Assembly (NCBI RefSeq): GCF_011040385.1
Contig: NZ_JAAIKB010000011.1
Coordinates: 120,833-184,832 of the forward strand
Source of the DNA: Falsiroseomonas algicola
GTDB lineage: Bacteria; Pseudomonadota; Alphaproteobacteria; Acetobacterales; Acetobacteraceae
Length of the DNA stretch: 64,000 bases
Reading direction: 5' to 3'
Made by a program: the position numbers and the translations under genes. The notes beneath the pieces were generated by a model that saw only the letters and a list, made by a program, of their open reading frames with translations, ran no database searches and was not told where the DNA came from. Below, in pieces: positions 63,876 to 64,000 of the stretch. The stretch's first letter is position 1. Each line of letters starts with the position of its first letter.

Positions 63876-64000
63876 CTAGTAGATTCACACATCTGCATAG
63901 GTCTGGAGGGTTTTGAGAGCGGTTTTGCCGGCCTGGAAGTGGGTCCATCCGTCGAGCATGACGATAGGACCTGGCTTGCCGTAGTAGCCGGTCCAGCCGC
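63876..64000. mobile_element. Left end of a probable insertion sequence
   Basis: The sequence changes abruptly inside a known repeat and becomes lower in GC. It starts CTAGTAGATTCACACATCTG, then a coding end on the minus strand. Only the first 125 bp are in the window, so terminal repeats and target duplication cannot be seen. Confidence 0.6.
63885..64000 (-). CDS. C-terminus of a probable transposase, N-terminus outside the window
   Basis: On the minus strand an open frame runs from the right edge to TGA at 63885-63887. It reads GWTGYYGKPGPIVMLDGWT and ends HFQAGKTALKTLQTYADV. Its position at the abrupt end of a disrupted repeat suggests a transposase, but I cannot assign an IS family. It could also be another gene carried by the inserted DNA. 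Confidence 0.5.
   Translation of the reverse strand, partial: GWTGYYGKPGPIVMLDGWTHFQAGKTALKTLQTYADV

Overview
The window is very GC-rich DNA from an alphaproteobacterium. The mdh-sucCDAB cluster, several orphan tripartite-tricarboxylate (Bug) receptors, the ScfR/isocitrate lyase pair, the DUF484-xerC pair and a HIG1-domain protein all suggest an acetic-acid-bacteria relative such as Roseomonas (Acetobacteraceae). That placement is inferred from gene content, not from a marker gene. No rRNA, tRNA or CRISPR array was seen. Coding density is high and no gene-free stretch exceeds 300 bp.

Layout. 1-3.4 kb: a partial GT4 glycosyltransferase, zapE and a small secreted protein with its own promoter and terminator. 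3.6-11.1 kb: the TCA block mdh, sucC, sucD, sucA, sucB, closed by a strong terminator. 11.1-17.3 kb: an accessory insert (two small membrane proteins, an RTX secreted protein, a Bug receptor divergent from a DUF3237 gene, an AraC regulator with a serine hydrolase). 17.5 kb: lpd, the E3 subunit, separated from sucB by this insert. 19-23.5 kb: a damaged DNA adenine methylase, cfa, small envelope genes and an MFS carrier. 23.7-28.6 kb: a TRAP transporter (dctQMP) with a TauD-type dioxygenase, then rsgA from an apparent CTG start. 28.6-34.2 kb: an SDR, then fsa-DUF484-xerC with overlapping ends, and divergent priA. 34.4-41.5 kb (minus strand): a Bug receptor, a voltage-gated-type channel with a zinc ribbon, an enolase-superfamily protein, a 3-hydroxybutyryl-CoA dehydrogenase, etfBA, a HIG1 protein and an MFS carrier. 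41.6-50.7 kb: an MscS channel, small proteins, a PPOX protein, a methyltransferase, a crotonase-fold protein, an unrecognised two-gene operon, a thioesterase and a DUF6522-DUF4258-DUF2283 trio. 50.7-56 kb: motAB, ScfR, aceA and two small unknown genes. 56-63.9 kb: GST, a maleate-isomerase-like protein with an FAD monooxygenase, a Bug receptor, a dehydratase/D-amino-acid-oxidase operon, and an iron-type ABC permease and ATPase. The right edge is a probable insertion-sequence end.

How the genes work together. The core genes cover the lower TCA cycle (2-oxoglutarate to oxaloacetate) and the entry to the glyoxylate shunt with its usual regulator. ETF and 3-hydroxyacyl-CoA dehydrogenase genes add fatty acid/PHB metabolism, and many uptake genes suggest scavenging of organic acids.

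The most unusual structure is between genes. At least two families of dispersed palindromic elements occur here. One is a two-hairpin element near 18.9, 34.2, 58.8 and 62.0 kb whose second stem changes sequence while keeping its pairing, and which supplies the stop codon of a neighbouring gene in two copies. A third repeat, a 38-bp inverted repeat at 29.4 kb, recurs at 63.85 kb where it is cut by the probable insertion sequence. No defence island or biosynthetic cluster was found. The best candidates for undescribed biology are the hairpin elements, the two-gene operon at 47.2-49.4 kb, and the duplicated His-rich small protein behind aceA.
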